From Musa acuminata AAA Group (Eukaryota; Streptophyta; Magnoliopsida; Zingiberales; Musaceae): 64,000 nt of DNA. The position numbers and the translations under genes are program-made. Positions 1-12,030 of this stretch are shown here, in pieces (the first letter of the stretch is position 1; each line of letters opens with the position of its first letter). The notes below the pieces were generated by a model, which was not told where the DNA came from, ran no database searches, and worked only from the letters and a program-made list of their open reading frames with translations. Location: NCBI RefSeq assembly GCF_036884655.1, contig NC_088340.1, positions 10,790,001-10,854,000 on the forward strand. The letters are read 5' to 3'.

Positions 1-1029
1 GCACAGTTTGTTCAGTAAGGCAGAGTAGTTCAAGGGGATGGTGGTCTCCAAAACTTTCAAAGAGAAGGAAACGAAGAGAGATATTGCTCTAATAGGATAG
101 ATATCCAAGAGGGATAGGTCTCGGCTCTCTAGAGGGAGAATCATGTGCAACAGACCACACATGTTGAGGAGTAGTACCTCAAACACAACAACTTCACGAA
201 GCTCAATGGACCGAGCGAGCAGTGAGGAGTCGTCGCATGATCTCGCTTGAGAGAATGCATTAGTGGATGCATTGCGAGATCAAGTGGGGAAGCGACCCAA
301 AGCAACATAAATAAAGGCACACTTGGAGTCGATATAGAAATCAAACTCAAGGGAGGGCTAACCTATGGAATTGTGGGTGCAAAGGCCAATCAACTCAATG
401 CAAAATGAGGAGCGGAGCAACTTGGGTGTAACTTGGCCAAGTATCCAAGCCGCATGAAGTGAGCCGACATAGAAGATGAAATATGGAGCGGAGGCACAGA
501 GCTTTCCTTTGATAGAGGTCAAGGACATGAACTCTTGCAGAGGCAAGAGCGTGATCATATTGTTCCATGGGTTCTTTATTCTGATGGAGCGGACTCATCT
601 TGCATGGTGACAAAGATGAAGGGAGTTTCTGGGCACATGTACCTTATTTCGAAGAAGTATTTGATAAAGGAAGTAAGGTGACTCAACTTGCAGAGGCGAA
701 GTTGGGTTCAGAAAGCCTTGGCATGGGGCAAGAGGATGCGGAGGCGGGTACTCTTAAAGAATATGCCACAGTGTTGTCATTCAAGTTGTCATTAAGGAAG
801 CGGTGCGCAGCGGAGATTATGCTGGTAAGGGCAGAGGCTCAGGATTCAGACAATAATGTACTAATTTCAGCAAAGTCGTTGGACTTCGGGAGCTACTAGG
901 CGACGGAATATCCTAGAGTGGTGCTTCATCTAAGTATGACCTAAGAGCAGGTGGATAAAGGTCGATTGCCGAATGAGCGAATAAAATTGAGGGTGAAAGA
1001 GATCCTACGATGTATTAGCCGAGACCACA
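1..1029. repeat. Unclassified repeat, left part (interrupted by the Ty3 insertion)
   Basis: This stretch has no recognisable gene. It resumes after the retrotransposon at 7773, since the 5-bp target duplication CCACA ends here (1025-1029) and restarts at 7768-7772. Its texture, purine-rich with many short stop-broken frames and phrases such as gggagctacta shared with the right half, suggests the non-coding interior of an older LTR element. An open frame of 99 codons at 600-899 (+) has no motif I recognise and I do not call it a gene. Confidence 0.5.
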
Positions 1030-3732
1030 TATAACATCCCTCATTTTTAAAAATTTATAAGGACTTATTTGTAAATATGAGGATTTTATTTATCTATCAT
1101 CAAAATGCTTATATAATACTTTAACGGTTTAGTTTATTATATCAATATTAAATTATATTGAGGACTTGTGGCATTAGCAAGGATGACCACTTACATTTAT
1201 TCTAAAGTTGACACCTAAACCTCCATGTATCCTTGCCACCTCACTATTTTAGCATGAGTCAAACCTAAGTAATTTAAGGCATAATTAAGGGAAACTTTGC
1301 AGCCAACTTAACTTGAGAAGAGGAGAAGGAATCAAAGGAGAAGAGAAAGAGAAAGAATTGAAGAAGAAGTTTTATCTTGGCTTAAGGCTTTGCATCAATT
1401 CCCCCACATTTGAAAATCAAAACTTTTTAAGGCAAGTATTCTAACCCATCCTAGAGATAAATTTTGATCCTTGTTTTCACCTTGATTTTGAGAAACTTGG
1501 AATATTGTGGCTGCATGTAGATATCCATGCCGTTTATACATCAAATATTGAATCTGGAATTTTTCAGATTTTGACCTTTCAATACTCGTGTGGCCATAAC
1601 TTTTTGCACCAAATTCGGATTGAGGAGAAACCTCTTTCATACAAAAGGAAACTTATAGAGCTTTCATTTGATATAAAAATTGAAAGATTTGGAGTAAATT
1701 TACCTATCCAAACATATGAATGAAAAGACCTTATGTATTCGATAAAATAGATATTACAGCTTCTGACCTTCTGTTACTAAATTACTCATAACTCTCTAGT
1801 AAAAATTCTGAATTATGCAAAACCTAGTTTTTTGAAAACTAGATTCGTATATCTTTCTTTTGATACATAATTTGGAAATTTTAAAATATGTTTGCCTTTT
1901 AAAACATCTGTTTAAATTGATTCTATCAATTATGCAAAATAGAGATAATCAATTCTGACCTTCTATTACTAAATTGCTCATAACTCTCTAGTAAAAATTC
2001 TGATTATGCAAAACTTAGTTCTTTGGAAAGTAGATTCATATATCTTTCTTTTGACACAAAATCTAGAAATTTTAAAGTATGTTTGTCTTCTAAAACATCT
2101 ATTTAAATTGATTCTATCAATTCTGCAAAATAGAGATGATCAATTCTGACCTTCCTTTACTCTATTTGTTATAACTTTCTGTTTTTAGTTCATCTAAAAA
2201 TAAATTGATATAGCTTTCTAATGACACCTATTTTAGTGAATTGGAGCATGCTTGGTCACTCAAACAATTCAAGAAATATACTATTCAAATTCTGCTACAA
2301 TTGAAAACTTCGTTGGGTTTTGCCTATTCAAGTTTCATCCTATTGGAAATTTGATTTCTACTAAATTCTTCTTCAATTGAGCTTTATATTAGTCCTTTGA
2401 AATTCTTGTATTGTTCATCCTGAAATTATTGTATGTCTGAAATTTATTATGTAATGCTTCATTTGCATTTCCTTGTTTGATAAAGGCACACGCATATTTC
2501 CGTTGTTCCGCATGTGCTTTCGATATGTGCCAATGTTATTATTCATACTACCCTTTTGTACTCTGGTATCTTGTGGAATAATGTGAACCTTTGCTAGAAA
2601 TGATAAAGAGAGTTATGCTTAGAGTCCGCGATTGCTCTACTTGCCTCATTGACTTCACTCAGACGTGGGTGGATGAAGCTCCGAGACGTGGGAGACTTAT
2701 GCTTGGTGGTCATCCAGAAATGGATGAATCACATTATGTATGTGGTCCCACAGTGCCCTCTATATTTTTGATATAATATCCAAAGCTTTTCTTATGAGTT
2801 TATATTTATGCTTTGGATAAAAATGGAATGCATGCTACATCAAAAATGACATATAAGCTTATGTTTATTATTCGGTTCACTTGTTATACTTTATAATATT
2901 TCGTATGTCATTGTTATGCTCCCAAACACTCTTACGCCTTTGATATGCACCTAAATGCTTCATGTGTCATTTGATACATGCCTAAATGCTTCTTTTGCCA
3001 ATGAAATGCTCCAATTTCCTTTCTCCTATTATTATGTCTAACGCCTGTTTTCGAATGAGGTAACCCTTGTGATTTTTATATCAAATGAGATGATTTCAAA
3101 TGAACACTTGTATTTCTACTTTTGTATCTTGATATTAAGCCTACTTAAACTTCTCCTATCGCTATGGCTATGTTAGTCACTTGCTGAGCTCTTTATGCTC
3201 ACCTCGTTGCTATATAAATTTTTCAGGATAGCTTGTCACGTACTGAAAAGCTAGAATTGGGTTGAAGCAGTGAAAGGCTAAAAGATTTTTGGGCTAATCT
3301 TTGTTGGTTGATAGGTTTTTGTTTTATAGTATACTTTACTTCTGATGTAATATTAAGGATATGTTGATACTTTGTATTGTAAAAGTTTAAAGGACCGCTC
3401 ATATTTATGGAATGATAAGTTTAAGTTGTATAAGGATATGAACTCATGGTAAATAATTATTTTTTTTATGATTGTATATATTTCTACGATTATGGATTTG
3501 TGTTGTGGTTGATGTTTAGTTGAGTTGCCTTTGGATTTTATGAATCTTTGAGTGAAGTGAAATATGATTTATGAAACGTATAGGTTTCTGAATTGTAAAT
3601 ATTGATTTAAATGGTTCTTAGTATCCTCAAATTGTTAGATTAGATCCTGGATTGAATTGACGATAAATTATAATATTATTAATTTTAAACAGAGTCACAC
3701 CTCCTGAATGCGATAATTTGGGGGGCGTGACA
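1030..3732 (+). repeat. Left LTR of the Ty3 element (2703 bp)
   Basis: It begins tataacatccc, where the right copy begins tgtaaca, and ends gcgtgaca next to the primer binding site. From 1697 to 3732 it aligns along its length with 5731-7767. The first roughly 660 bp (1030-1696) have no counterpart in the right LTR. It contains internal subrepeats: the phrase about actctctagtaaaaattctg recurs near 1795 and 1982. Confidence 0.85.
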
Positions 3733-3736
3733 GAGG

Positions 3737-3748
3737 TGGTATCATAGC
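3737..3748 (+). other. Primer binding site of the Ty3 element
   Basis: The sequence tggtatcatagc starts 4 bases after the LTR end. It matches the tRNA-Met-type plant PBS (TGGTATCAGAGC) with one mismatch. Confidence 0.75.
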
Positions 3749-4174
3749 ATGGTTTGAGAATCACTGAAATATTTGATATGTTGAAGTGCAAAATATATTG
3801 AGGTCTAGTGAAATATAGTGATTGATAGAAATTTTCTTTGATGTCTTTTAGGAATCTAGGAGGACAAAGACATTTAGTTCTCCTACTTCTTCTGGTTTTG
3901 ATTAATTAAGTGAGATGAAAGGGTTGATCGGGGATATTTAATCAGAGTGGCGCAGCAAAAGCATGGTGCACCTAATCCATTGGTGGCAGAAAAATGGATG
4001 ATGTGAATGAAAAATATATTTGATGTACGAAATTGTTCCGATAATCAAAAGGTTTCTTTTGCCACCTTATATTGGAAGTAGAGATTGATTATTAATAGGA
4101 ACAATGAAAAGAATTTTTGGAGATCAGTAGCAAGAATGACAAGGACAAGTTTACCAATAAAAATATAATTAGAA

Positions 4175-5700
4175 ATGAATCATAATGTGATAACAAGACG
4201 GTCAAGACATTTGGATTTGAAAATGAAAGTCACCATAAAAGACTCAATAATGTTGATGGCCTCTATCCAGGTGCAAACTGATCTCATTCAACTAATTAAA
4301 GAAGGACAACTACGAGATCCACATTTAATATACTTGAGGAATGAAGTTGAAAAGGGATTGAAGTTGAATTTTCAAATTTCATATGATAACCTATTGAGAT
4401 TTCGGGATAGAATATGTGTTCCAAATGACCCAGATATCAAAAATCAAATCTTGAACGAAGGTCACAATTCAAAGTACACAATGCATCCTAGTGGCACAAA
4501 AATATATAGAGATCTTCAAAGTCATTATTGGTGGAAAGGCATAAAGAAGGAGATTGTAATATACGTTTCAAGGTGTTTGACATGTAAGCAAATCAAAGCA
4601 GAACACCAGATATCTGGAGGTTTGTTACAGCCCTTAGATATTCCTGAATGGAAATAGGAATGCTTTACTATGGACTTTGTTTCAAGACTACCCAGAACCT
4701 CTAGAAAGCATGATGCTATTTCTTACTAATCAATATGACTTATTCTCTTGATAGGCTTGCAGATTTGTCTATTGATGAAATAGTAAAACTTTATGGTGTC
4801 CTGAAGGAGATCATCTCAGATAGAGACTCCATATTTCTTTCTAGATTGTGGATGAGATTACAAGATTCTATGGGCACCAAAGTAAAATTTAGCACTGCCT
4901 ATCACCCTCAGACTGATGGTCAATCTGAAAGAACAATTCAAGTACTTAAGGATTTGCTTAGAGCCTATGTTATGGATTGGAGAGGTAAATGGGATAAAGA
5001 TATTTCTCTTATTGAGTTCACTTACAATAACAGTTACCATTCGAGCATTCATATGGCTCCTTATGAAGCATTGTATGGGCAAAAGTACAGAACGCCTATA
5101 TGTTGGGAGTAAGTTAATGATAGAAAGTTGTTAGCACCAAATAAAATATAAGAAACTACTGAAAAGATTCAGGTTATCGTAAAAAGGCTAAAGGCTGCTC
5201 AGAGTCGACAAAAGAGCTATGCTGACAATAAAAGACGAGATATCGAGTTCCAAGTAAGGGATTTTATATTCCTAAAGGTCTCCCCTTTCCAAAGGCATTG
5301 TAAGATTTGGAAAGAAAGGAAAGTTAAACCTAAGGTTCATTGGACCTTTTGAGATACTTGAAAGAATTGGCTCTATCGCTTACAAGATTGCCTTGCCACC
5401 ATCGTTGTGTCATATCCATGATATATTTCATGTGTCAATACTCAGAAAGTATATACCTGATCCCTCTCATGTCATTGAGTATAAGCCGATTGTGATTGAG
5501 AAAGACTTGTTTTACAAGGAAGAGCTCATTTGGATTATTGATAAAAAAAGAGAAGATCTTAATAAATAAAATCATTACTCTGGTTAAAGTAATTTGGAAG
5601 CATCATTCTACGAATGAAATGACCTAGGAGCTAAGGAAGAAATGAAGAAAGCTTATCCTTATCTTTTCATCGAAAAAGGTATAACAAATTTAGAAGACTA
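4175..5700 (+). pseudogene. Ty3/gypsy integrase remnant (pol 3' end)
   Basis: An open segment at 4175-4657 carries the HHCC zinc-binding region of a retroviral-type integrase (motif ...RCLTCKQ...), followed by a stop at 4655-4657. A second segment at 4735-5112 holds the core around SDRD and the PQTDGQSERT stretch with the catalytic Asp and Glu. The part of the core with the first Asp is deleted between them (about 4690-4735). After the stop at 5110-5112, recognisable C-terminal integrase sequence continues with further stops and frame changes to about 5700, ending in a chromodomain-like tail. No upstream pol domains survive. This is clearly non-functional and at most mobilised in trans. Confidence 0.8.
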
Positions 5701-5724
5701 AATTTTCTTTTAAGGAGGGGAGAG

Positions 5725-7767
5725 TGTAACAATTTACCTATTTAAACATATGAATGAAAAGACCTCATGTATTCGGTAAAACAGATATTACAGCTTCTGA
5801 CTTTCTGTTACTAAATTGCTCATAACTCTCTAGTGAAAATTCTGAATTATATAAAACTTAGTACTTTGGAAACTAAATTCATATACTTTCTTTTGACACC
5901 TAATTTAGAAATTTTGAAGTATGTTTGCCTTATGAAACATATGTTTAAATTGATTCTATCAATTCTACAAAATAGAGATAATCAATTCTGACATTCTGTT
6001 ACTAAATTGCTCATAACTCTCTAGTAAAAATTCTGAATTATGTAAAACTTAGTTCTTTGAAAACTAGATTCATATATCTTTCTTTTGACATATAATTTAG
6101 AAATTTTAAAGTATGTTTGCCTTCTAAAACATCTATTTAAATTGATTCTATCAATTCTGCAAAATAGAGATGATCAATTCTGACCTTCCTTTACTCTATT
6201 TGTTGTAACTTCCTGTTTTTAGTTTATCTAAAAATAGATTTATATAGCTTTCCAATGACACATATTTTTAGTGAATTGGAGCATGCTTGGTCACTCAAAC
6301 AATTCAGGAAATGTACCATTCAAATTCTGCTAGAATTGAAAACTTTGTTGGGTTTTGCCTGTTCAAGTTTCATCCTATTAGAAATTTGATTTCTGCTAAA
6401 TTCTTCTTCAATTGAGCTCTATATTAGTCCTTTAAAATTCTTGTATTGTTCATCCTAAAATTATTGTATGTCTAAAATTTATTATGTAATGCTTCATTTG
6501 CATTTCCTTGTTTGATAAAGGCACATGCATATTTCCGTTATTCCGTATATGCTTCCGATATGTGCCAAGTTATTGTTCATACTACCCTTTTGTACTCTGG
6601 TGTCTTGTGGAATAATGTGAACCTTTGCCAAAAATGGTAAAGGGAGTTATGCTTAGAGCCTGCGATTGCTTTGCCGGCCCCATTGACTTCACTCAAACGT
6701 GGGTGGATAGAGCTCCCAAACGTGGATGACTTATGCTTGGTGGTTATCCAGAAATGGATGAATCACATTATGTATGTGGTCCCACAGTACCCTTTATATT
6801 TTTGATATGATATCCAAAGCTTTTCTTATGAGTTTATATTTATGCTTTGGATAAAAATGGAATACATGCTACATCAAAAATGACATATAAGCTTATGTTT
6901 ATTATTCGGTTCACTTGTTATACTTTGTAATATTTTGTATGTCATTGTTATGCTCACAAACACTCTTACGCCTTTGATATGCACCTAAATGCTTCATGTG
7001 TCATTTGATACATGCTTAAATGCTTCTTTTGCCAATGAAATGCTCCAATTTCTTTTCTCCTATTATTATATCTAACACTTGTTTTCGAATAAAGTAACCC
7101 TTATGATTTTTATATCAAATGAGATGATTTCAAATGAACACTTGTATTTCTACTTTTGTATCTTGATACTAAGCCTGCTTGAACTTCTCCTATCGCCATG
7201 GATATGTTAGTCGTTTGCTGAGCTCTTTATGCTCACCCCGTTGCTATATAAATTTTTCAGGGTAGCTTGTCACATACTGAAAAGCTAGAATTGGGTTGAA
7301 GCGGTGAAAGGCTAGAAGATTTTTGGGCTAATCTTTATTGGTTGATAGGTTTTTGTTGTATAGTATACTTTACTTCTGATGTATTGTTAAGGATATGTTG
7401 ATACTTATGTGTTGTAAAAGTTTAAAGGATCGCTCATATTTATGGAATGATAAGTTTAAGTTGTATAAGGATATGAACTCATGGTAAATAATTATTTTTT
7501 TTATGATTGTATATATATCTACGATTATGGATTTGTGTTGTGGTTGATGTTTAGTTGAGTTACCTTTGGATTTTATAAATCTCTGAGTAAAGTGAAGTAT
7601 GATTTATGAAACGTACAGGTTTCTGAATTGTGAATATTGATTTGAATGGTTCTTAGTATCCTCAAATTGTTAGATTGGATCCTGGATTGAATTGATGATG
7701 AATTATAATATTATTAATTTTAGACAGGGTCACACCTCCTGAATACGATAATTCGGGGGGCGTGACA
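5725..7767 (+). repeat. Right LTR of the Ty3 element (2043 bp, 5' deletion)
   Basis: It begins tgtaaca directly after the polypurine tract, then jumps to sequence equivalent to left-LTR position 1697 (aatttaccta). About 660 bp are therefore missing compared with the left copy. It ends gcgtgaca at 7767, followed by the target duplication CCACA. Many scattered substitutions against the left LTR indicate an old insertion. Confidence 0.85.
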
Positions 7768-7772
7768 CCACA

Positions 7773-10004
7773 CATGGAGGGATCACAATTCAAGTTCATC
7801 CTACAAGGATCATAATGCAATGGAGATGTCACTAGGAGGCGACATGGTGCAGCGGATTATGGTGGAACAGTTCATAGCAATGCGATACACACGAATCTAG
7901 TCCCGTGAGGGACTAGATTATACGGAGGTATGATCGGGAGCTACTAGGAGCTCCACTTCGGTGAACAACATGACAACAAGAAGGGCTATGGATTTAAGGA
8001 GTAAAGGCCATGGTACCGCAGAGGTAGGTCTTCCATGCATGCATCAAATTTTGCATCGGATGAAAGCCTTGGTTATCAGCATATTGGGGCTGTGCACCAC
8101 TTAGGGAAAAGTTTGAATGCAAGTACCAGTATGTCCCGTGAGGGACTAGATCATTCAGAGGTATGATCGGGAGCTACTGAAAGCTCTACTTCGGTGAACA
8201 ATATGACGACAAAAGGGCTATGGATTCAATGAGTGAAGGTCATGGTACTACAAAGGCGGGTCTTCTATGCGTGCACCAAATTTTGCATCGGATGATAGCC
8301 TTTGTCATCAGCATATGGGGGCTATGTACCACCAAGGGAAAAGTTCGAATGCAAGTACTAATGAGTCCCATGGGAGGGACTTGATCATACAGAGGTATGA
8401 TCGAAGCAGTTAGAGAGGTGGATTACTTCAAAGCTCATATTCGCTTAAGGGAGCCCGGCAAGTCATAGGACAAGGTCGAGTAAGCGAACGTTGCTACCAA
8501 GGAAGCTAAGGAGAACAGAATCGGTGCAAACCCTATAACATGATGGCAGAGGCCATGCATGAGAGTTGTAGTCTGTCTTTCCATCGACCAAAGGGAGCTG
8601 CTTAGAGAACACAGAGGTGTTGAAGCAAGGGGTCGAAAGGGGCGAAGAAACGACGATGAGTCTAGAGGGACTTAGCTACCCAAAATCAAGCATTAGTTAG
8701 AATGGAGGTGGACTCGGAGGAATACCGCAGAGACATATCTACTGATTGTGAAGAAAAGATATGCAGATGCGAGGCGACGGATAGTAGGGTCATGGGCATG
8801 GTAGCGCCATGGTACCGCAGAGGCAGGACATCCGTGAAAGTTATTGATCCCTTGCTCTCATGGAGGGAGAGCGCTTAGTCGTAAAAGGGGCTGAGAAAGT
8901 GGAGCAAGCAAAGGCAAACTCTAAGTACCAAGACAAGGCTGAAGGGAAGAGACCAAGAAACTTCATAAGATCGGTGTTAATGAGCTTGTCATCAAAATAA
9001 CCGAAAGTGAAGGACTTCAGGTCATGCAAGAGTGCACGACCAAGGAACGAAGTAGGTAGTATATGGTGATGTACCTTTGCTACTCAATGGAGTAGCCAGC
9101 AGGGTTGATTGAGAAGACGGTTCAATCTTAAAGGCGACCAAAACTATTAGAGACTTACTCCAAGTTGGGGCAAAAAACTTCCTGCATTCCAGGATTTCGA
9201 TGGCATTGAGAAGGTGAATCACAGTAGCTAACTCAACGCAAGGAGTGTAAATACTTCGAGTGCATCAGAAGTGTGAGCAAAGAATAGGCGAAGGTTAGTA
9301 ACCAGCTTAATGCATGGAGTACAACCCTTGAGGAGGCGGGCAAAGTCAAGTAACTATTGTCTTCTTAACTCTTAAGAGAATGGGAGAAACCGAGTACCCC
9401 AATTCTCTCATCTATCAAGTAGAGGAGCTCCGCACAGGTTCAAAGACCCTTCGAATATATTAGAAGACAATAGTTATCAAATCCTCACTAATGGTGATCA
9501 GTACTACTGAGAGTAGATTATCCGCTTCATTTCCCAATAGAATGCCAATCGAAAGCGGAAGTAATGCGAATCTACTTTGAAGTGACAACTAAGTGAAAGA
9601 AGAGTCGATGGGTAAATTTTATGGAGGAATGACCCAAAACTTCAGAAGTTTACGAGGCGTTGCTCGTTAAATCTCTAATGAGCATCCACCCAATTCAAGC
9701 AGCATAAGACATTTGAAAGATTGGCACATAGTAAGGATGGTCTTTTCCTTCATCTAAAGGATCTGCAAGAACTAACAGGGATCAGCATAACTCATCCAAC
9801 CCGACACTAGAGTCAGAGTCATTGGCAAGTTGAAGTAACATAGCGGATCAAAGGTTCGACTACTCAAAAACAACAGCGGAGAGCAGTTGGGAGCCAAGAG
9901 GCGCATTGTAGCTAGAGCAGAAGATTAAAGACTCGGCAAAGGCGAGAAGTTGCAGTGTCGGCAAAGGCTTCAACAAGGATATCGAAGGAATAAGTGGGGG
10001 AGAA
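7773..10004. repeat. Unclassified repeat, right part (probable non-coding interior of an LTR element)
   Basis: This is the continuation of 1-1029 beyond the nested insertion. I see no coding region: all open frames are short and unrecognised. It contains a 233-bp tandem repeat (annotated separately). It ends with a purine-rich tract, gtgggggagaa, at about 9994-10004, directly followed by tgtcacagac. That is the layout of a polypurine tract and 3' LTR start, so the whole may be the 3' half of a decayed retroelement whose 5' end lies outside the window. Confidence 0.4.
7901..8405. repeat. Tandem repeat, about 233-bp unit, 2.2 copies
   Basis: Units begin tcccgtgaggga at 7901 and 8134, and as the variant tcccatgggaggga at 8366. 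Each full unit includes ggtatgatcgggagctact, a cttcggtgaacaa segment, and ttttgcatcggatga. Spacing is 233 and 232 bp. The units differ by scattered substitutions, so the duplication is not recent. Confidence 0.85.
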
Positions 10005-11054
10005 TGTCACAGACAAAGTTCTAAACAAGATGTTTAATGTAATACTTATATATGTTTGTGTCTTTCTGTTTGTTCATGCTTTGCACAGCATGTAGAGGAA
10101 CGGTCGAAGGCTTAACAACCCTATTTTAGTTGGGTTTGATAGCCTTCTTATGGTTGTAAATAAAGGTTGTGTCATATGAACACTTGCGAGAGATATTCGA
10201 TTTGTAGTGGACCATTTTGACCCTTTGTTGTGCAACCGTTTAGAGCTTGTAAAGCATGTTTGTAATTTGCATTGTCTATGAAGTGTTTTCAGAAATGTTT
10301 GCTTATGGATCATGAGTGAGACGCTTTCTCTAACCCATTTTATTTTTTGTAGGTCCTAAGGGACCATGGGAGGTTTTGGAGAAGCTAACCTTTGCGGACG
10401 GACATGCAAGGGTGCCGCACAACTTAGGCAAAGTCAACTAAGTCCGTGATAACAAGGTCTTGTCTTGTTGATTGTTATAGCTCGCTCCCTCCCCTCGCAC
10501 CTTTCTCTGATCCTCCTCCATCTTCCTCATGTATCTCTCCTAGGTTACGATAATTTTAATTATATTTATAGTTGAATATATTTATCTTTTATTATATATA
10601 GATTTTTAGTATAATTAATTGGATGCTACAAAGAACTCACGGAAGCATTTCCTGCCTTGTCCCACTCCATTGATAACCCTATGAAAGGTTTATTCTTGGT
10701 TAAGATAGTCAAAATAGTGGGTGGATTGATAATATAGTATAGGCAAAGAATTTCATTTATGTCACAACGGACGTTGGCAAAGATATTAGCTACCAAAGAG
10801 TTGACTTCAACCTTGGGCTAAAGCCTGCTCCTAGCTCTCATCGTTGCTACGTCGTTTCATACACCCCGATCGATCCATGCACGATTAGAGTGGACACGAT
10901 CCAATTGAGGAAAGCTAGCGATAGGATGGAGGGCATGCAGGGCTTGAGGGGTGACGAGAGCATGTATCCGACAGGGGAAAGTTAAGACCAATATCATCTT
11001 TTAGAAAAGTAAGGGGTGCTTTCCATGAATAAATGAAAAAGAGATGTTAATTAG

Positions 11055-11056
<2 letters not shown>
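10005..11056. repeat. Probable LTR start and AT-rich spacer, no gene
   Basis: tgtcacagac at 10005 follows a polypurine-like tract and could open a 3' LTR. I could not find its other copy or a convincing end within the window. A phrase typical of LTR leaders (cgcacaacttaggcaaagtc) lies near 10,415. The rest, to the AT microsatellite at 11,057, has no coding potential that I can recognise. Confidence 0.3.

Positions 11057-11098
<42 letters not shown>
11057..11098. repeat. (AT)n microsatellite, left of the copia element
   Basis: An uninterrupted AT dinucleotide run of about 42 bp directly abuts the 5' end of the Ty1/copia element. The run continues on the other side of that element at 20,264. 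Confidence 0.95.
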
Positions 11099-11103
<5 letters not shown>

Positions 11104-11611
11104 AATCTCGGATTTTGATGATGAATTCAATTGTCATTTGTTATCTAATCTATATGTTGAGATAAGTGTGCAGGACTAAATACGATGAAAATAAGATATG
11201 CAACAGAAGTTGCGCCGGGTCAAGACAATGATCACGTTGGGAGTTCGAGAGTTCGACGGAAGTTCGGACAGTCGTCGGAGATTCTGCAAGAACAAATCCG
11301 AGAAGTCCATCAGCTTGCCAAAGAAGCTCGTTGGAACTCGCCAAGTGGATCGTCGCAAGTCTAGGAGTTTGCCGGAAGTCCGCAGGAGCATCACCGAGGG
11401 TTCATCGGATGATCGACGGAAGTTCGCCGGAAGAAGTGATTGACGCACCGAAGCAAGTTGTAGTAAATATCTTAGGAAAAATCGTAGTTAGCACAATGAT
11501 TAAGTTGGAAATGGGAGGTGATCCCATTAACTTAATCTTGGGGCAATTGGGCCCCTGAAAAAACCCAAATTGGGTCGAATGGATCAACCCATTCGGACCC
11601 TGATTTCTACT

Positions 11612-11966
11612 AGGTGGTTCAACCGCCTCAGTCAGGTGGTGGCACCACCTAAGCTCAGTCTTCGAGCTCTGGCAGGAGGTGCAACCGCCCCTGACAGAGG
11701 TGGCACCGCCTGGGCTCAGTCTCCGAGCTCTAGCTGAGCGGTGCAACCACCTCAGTCAGGAGGTGGCACCGCTTGAGCTCAGTCTCCGAGCTCTGGCTGA
11801 GCGGTGCAACCGCCTTAGTCAAGAGGTGGCACCGCCTGAGCTCGGTCTTCAAGCTTTGGCAGGAGGTGCAACCGCCCCTGACAGGAGGTGGCATCGCCTA
11901 GAGGCTCAGTCTTCGAGCTCTGCCAGGCGGTGCAACCGCTCCAGTCAGGCGATGCAATCGCCAGAT
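11612..11966 (+). repeat. GC-rich tandem subrepeats inside the left LTR (about 60-65 bp unit)
   Basis: About five degenerate units each combine ggtggcaccgcctgagctc, a cagtctccgagctct segment and a ggtgcaaccgcc segment. The units are rich in short dyads such as GGTGGCACCGCC and could form hairpins in RNA or DNA. The block recurs in the right LTR at about 19012-19375. The 123-codon open frames through both copies are by-products of the repeat. Confidence 0.8.
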
Positions 11967-12021
11967 CCCGAAATTCCGGGAATTGACAGTTTTAAGCTAC
12001 AAATTCAAACTGGGTTGGGGC

Positions 12022-12030
12022 CTATAAATA
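12022..12030 (+). promoter_or_regulatory. TATA box of the copia left LTR
   Basis: ctataaata lies in a gggcctataaataccccac context typical of plant LTR promoters. The equivalent site in the right LTR (from about 19427) reads ccttTaaata and has lost the core TATAAA. Confidence 0.6.

Larger units (their letters stand above)
1030..7767 (+). mobile_element. Degenerate Ty3/gypsy chromovirus-like LTR retrotransposon (Tekay/Del-type)
   Basis: The element has two long direct LTRs (1030-3732 and 5725-7767). A tRNA-Met-type primer binding site follows the left LTR and a purine-rich tract (aaggaggggagag) precedes the right one. It is flanked by perfect 5-bp target duplications CCACA at 1025-1029 and 7768-7772. 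The interior is only about 2 kb and retains only the 3' part of pol: the integrase zinc-binding region, part of the integrase core, and a stop-riddled C-terminal/chromodomain-like tail ending near 5700. Gag, protease, reverse transcriptase and RNase H are missing, so the copy is non-autonomous. The assignment to chromoviruses rests on integrase similarity and the long LTRs. The exact lineage is inference. Confidence 0.85.

Noticed and set aside
600..899. 99-codon plus-strand frame in the left repeat
   Set aside because: No recognised motif. Located in repeat DNA with many stops around it.
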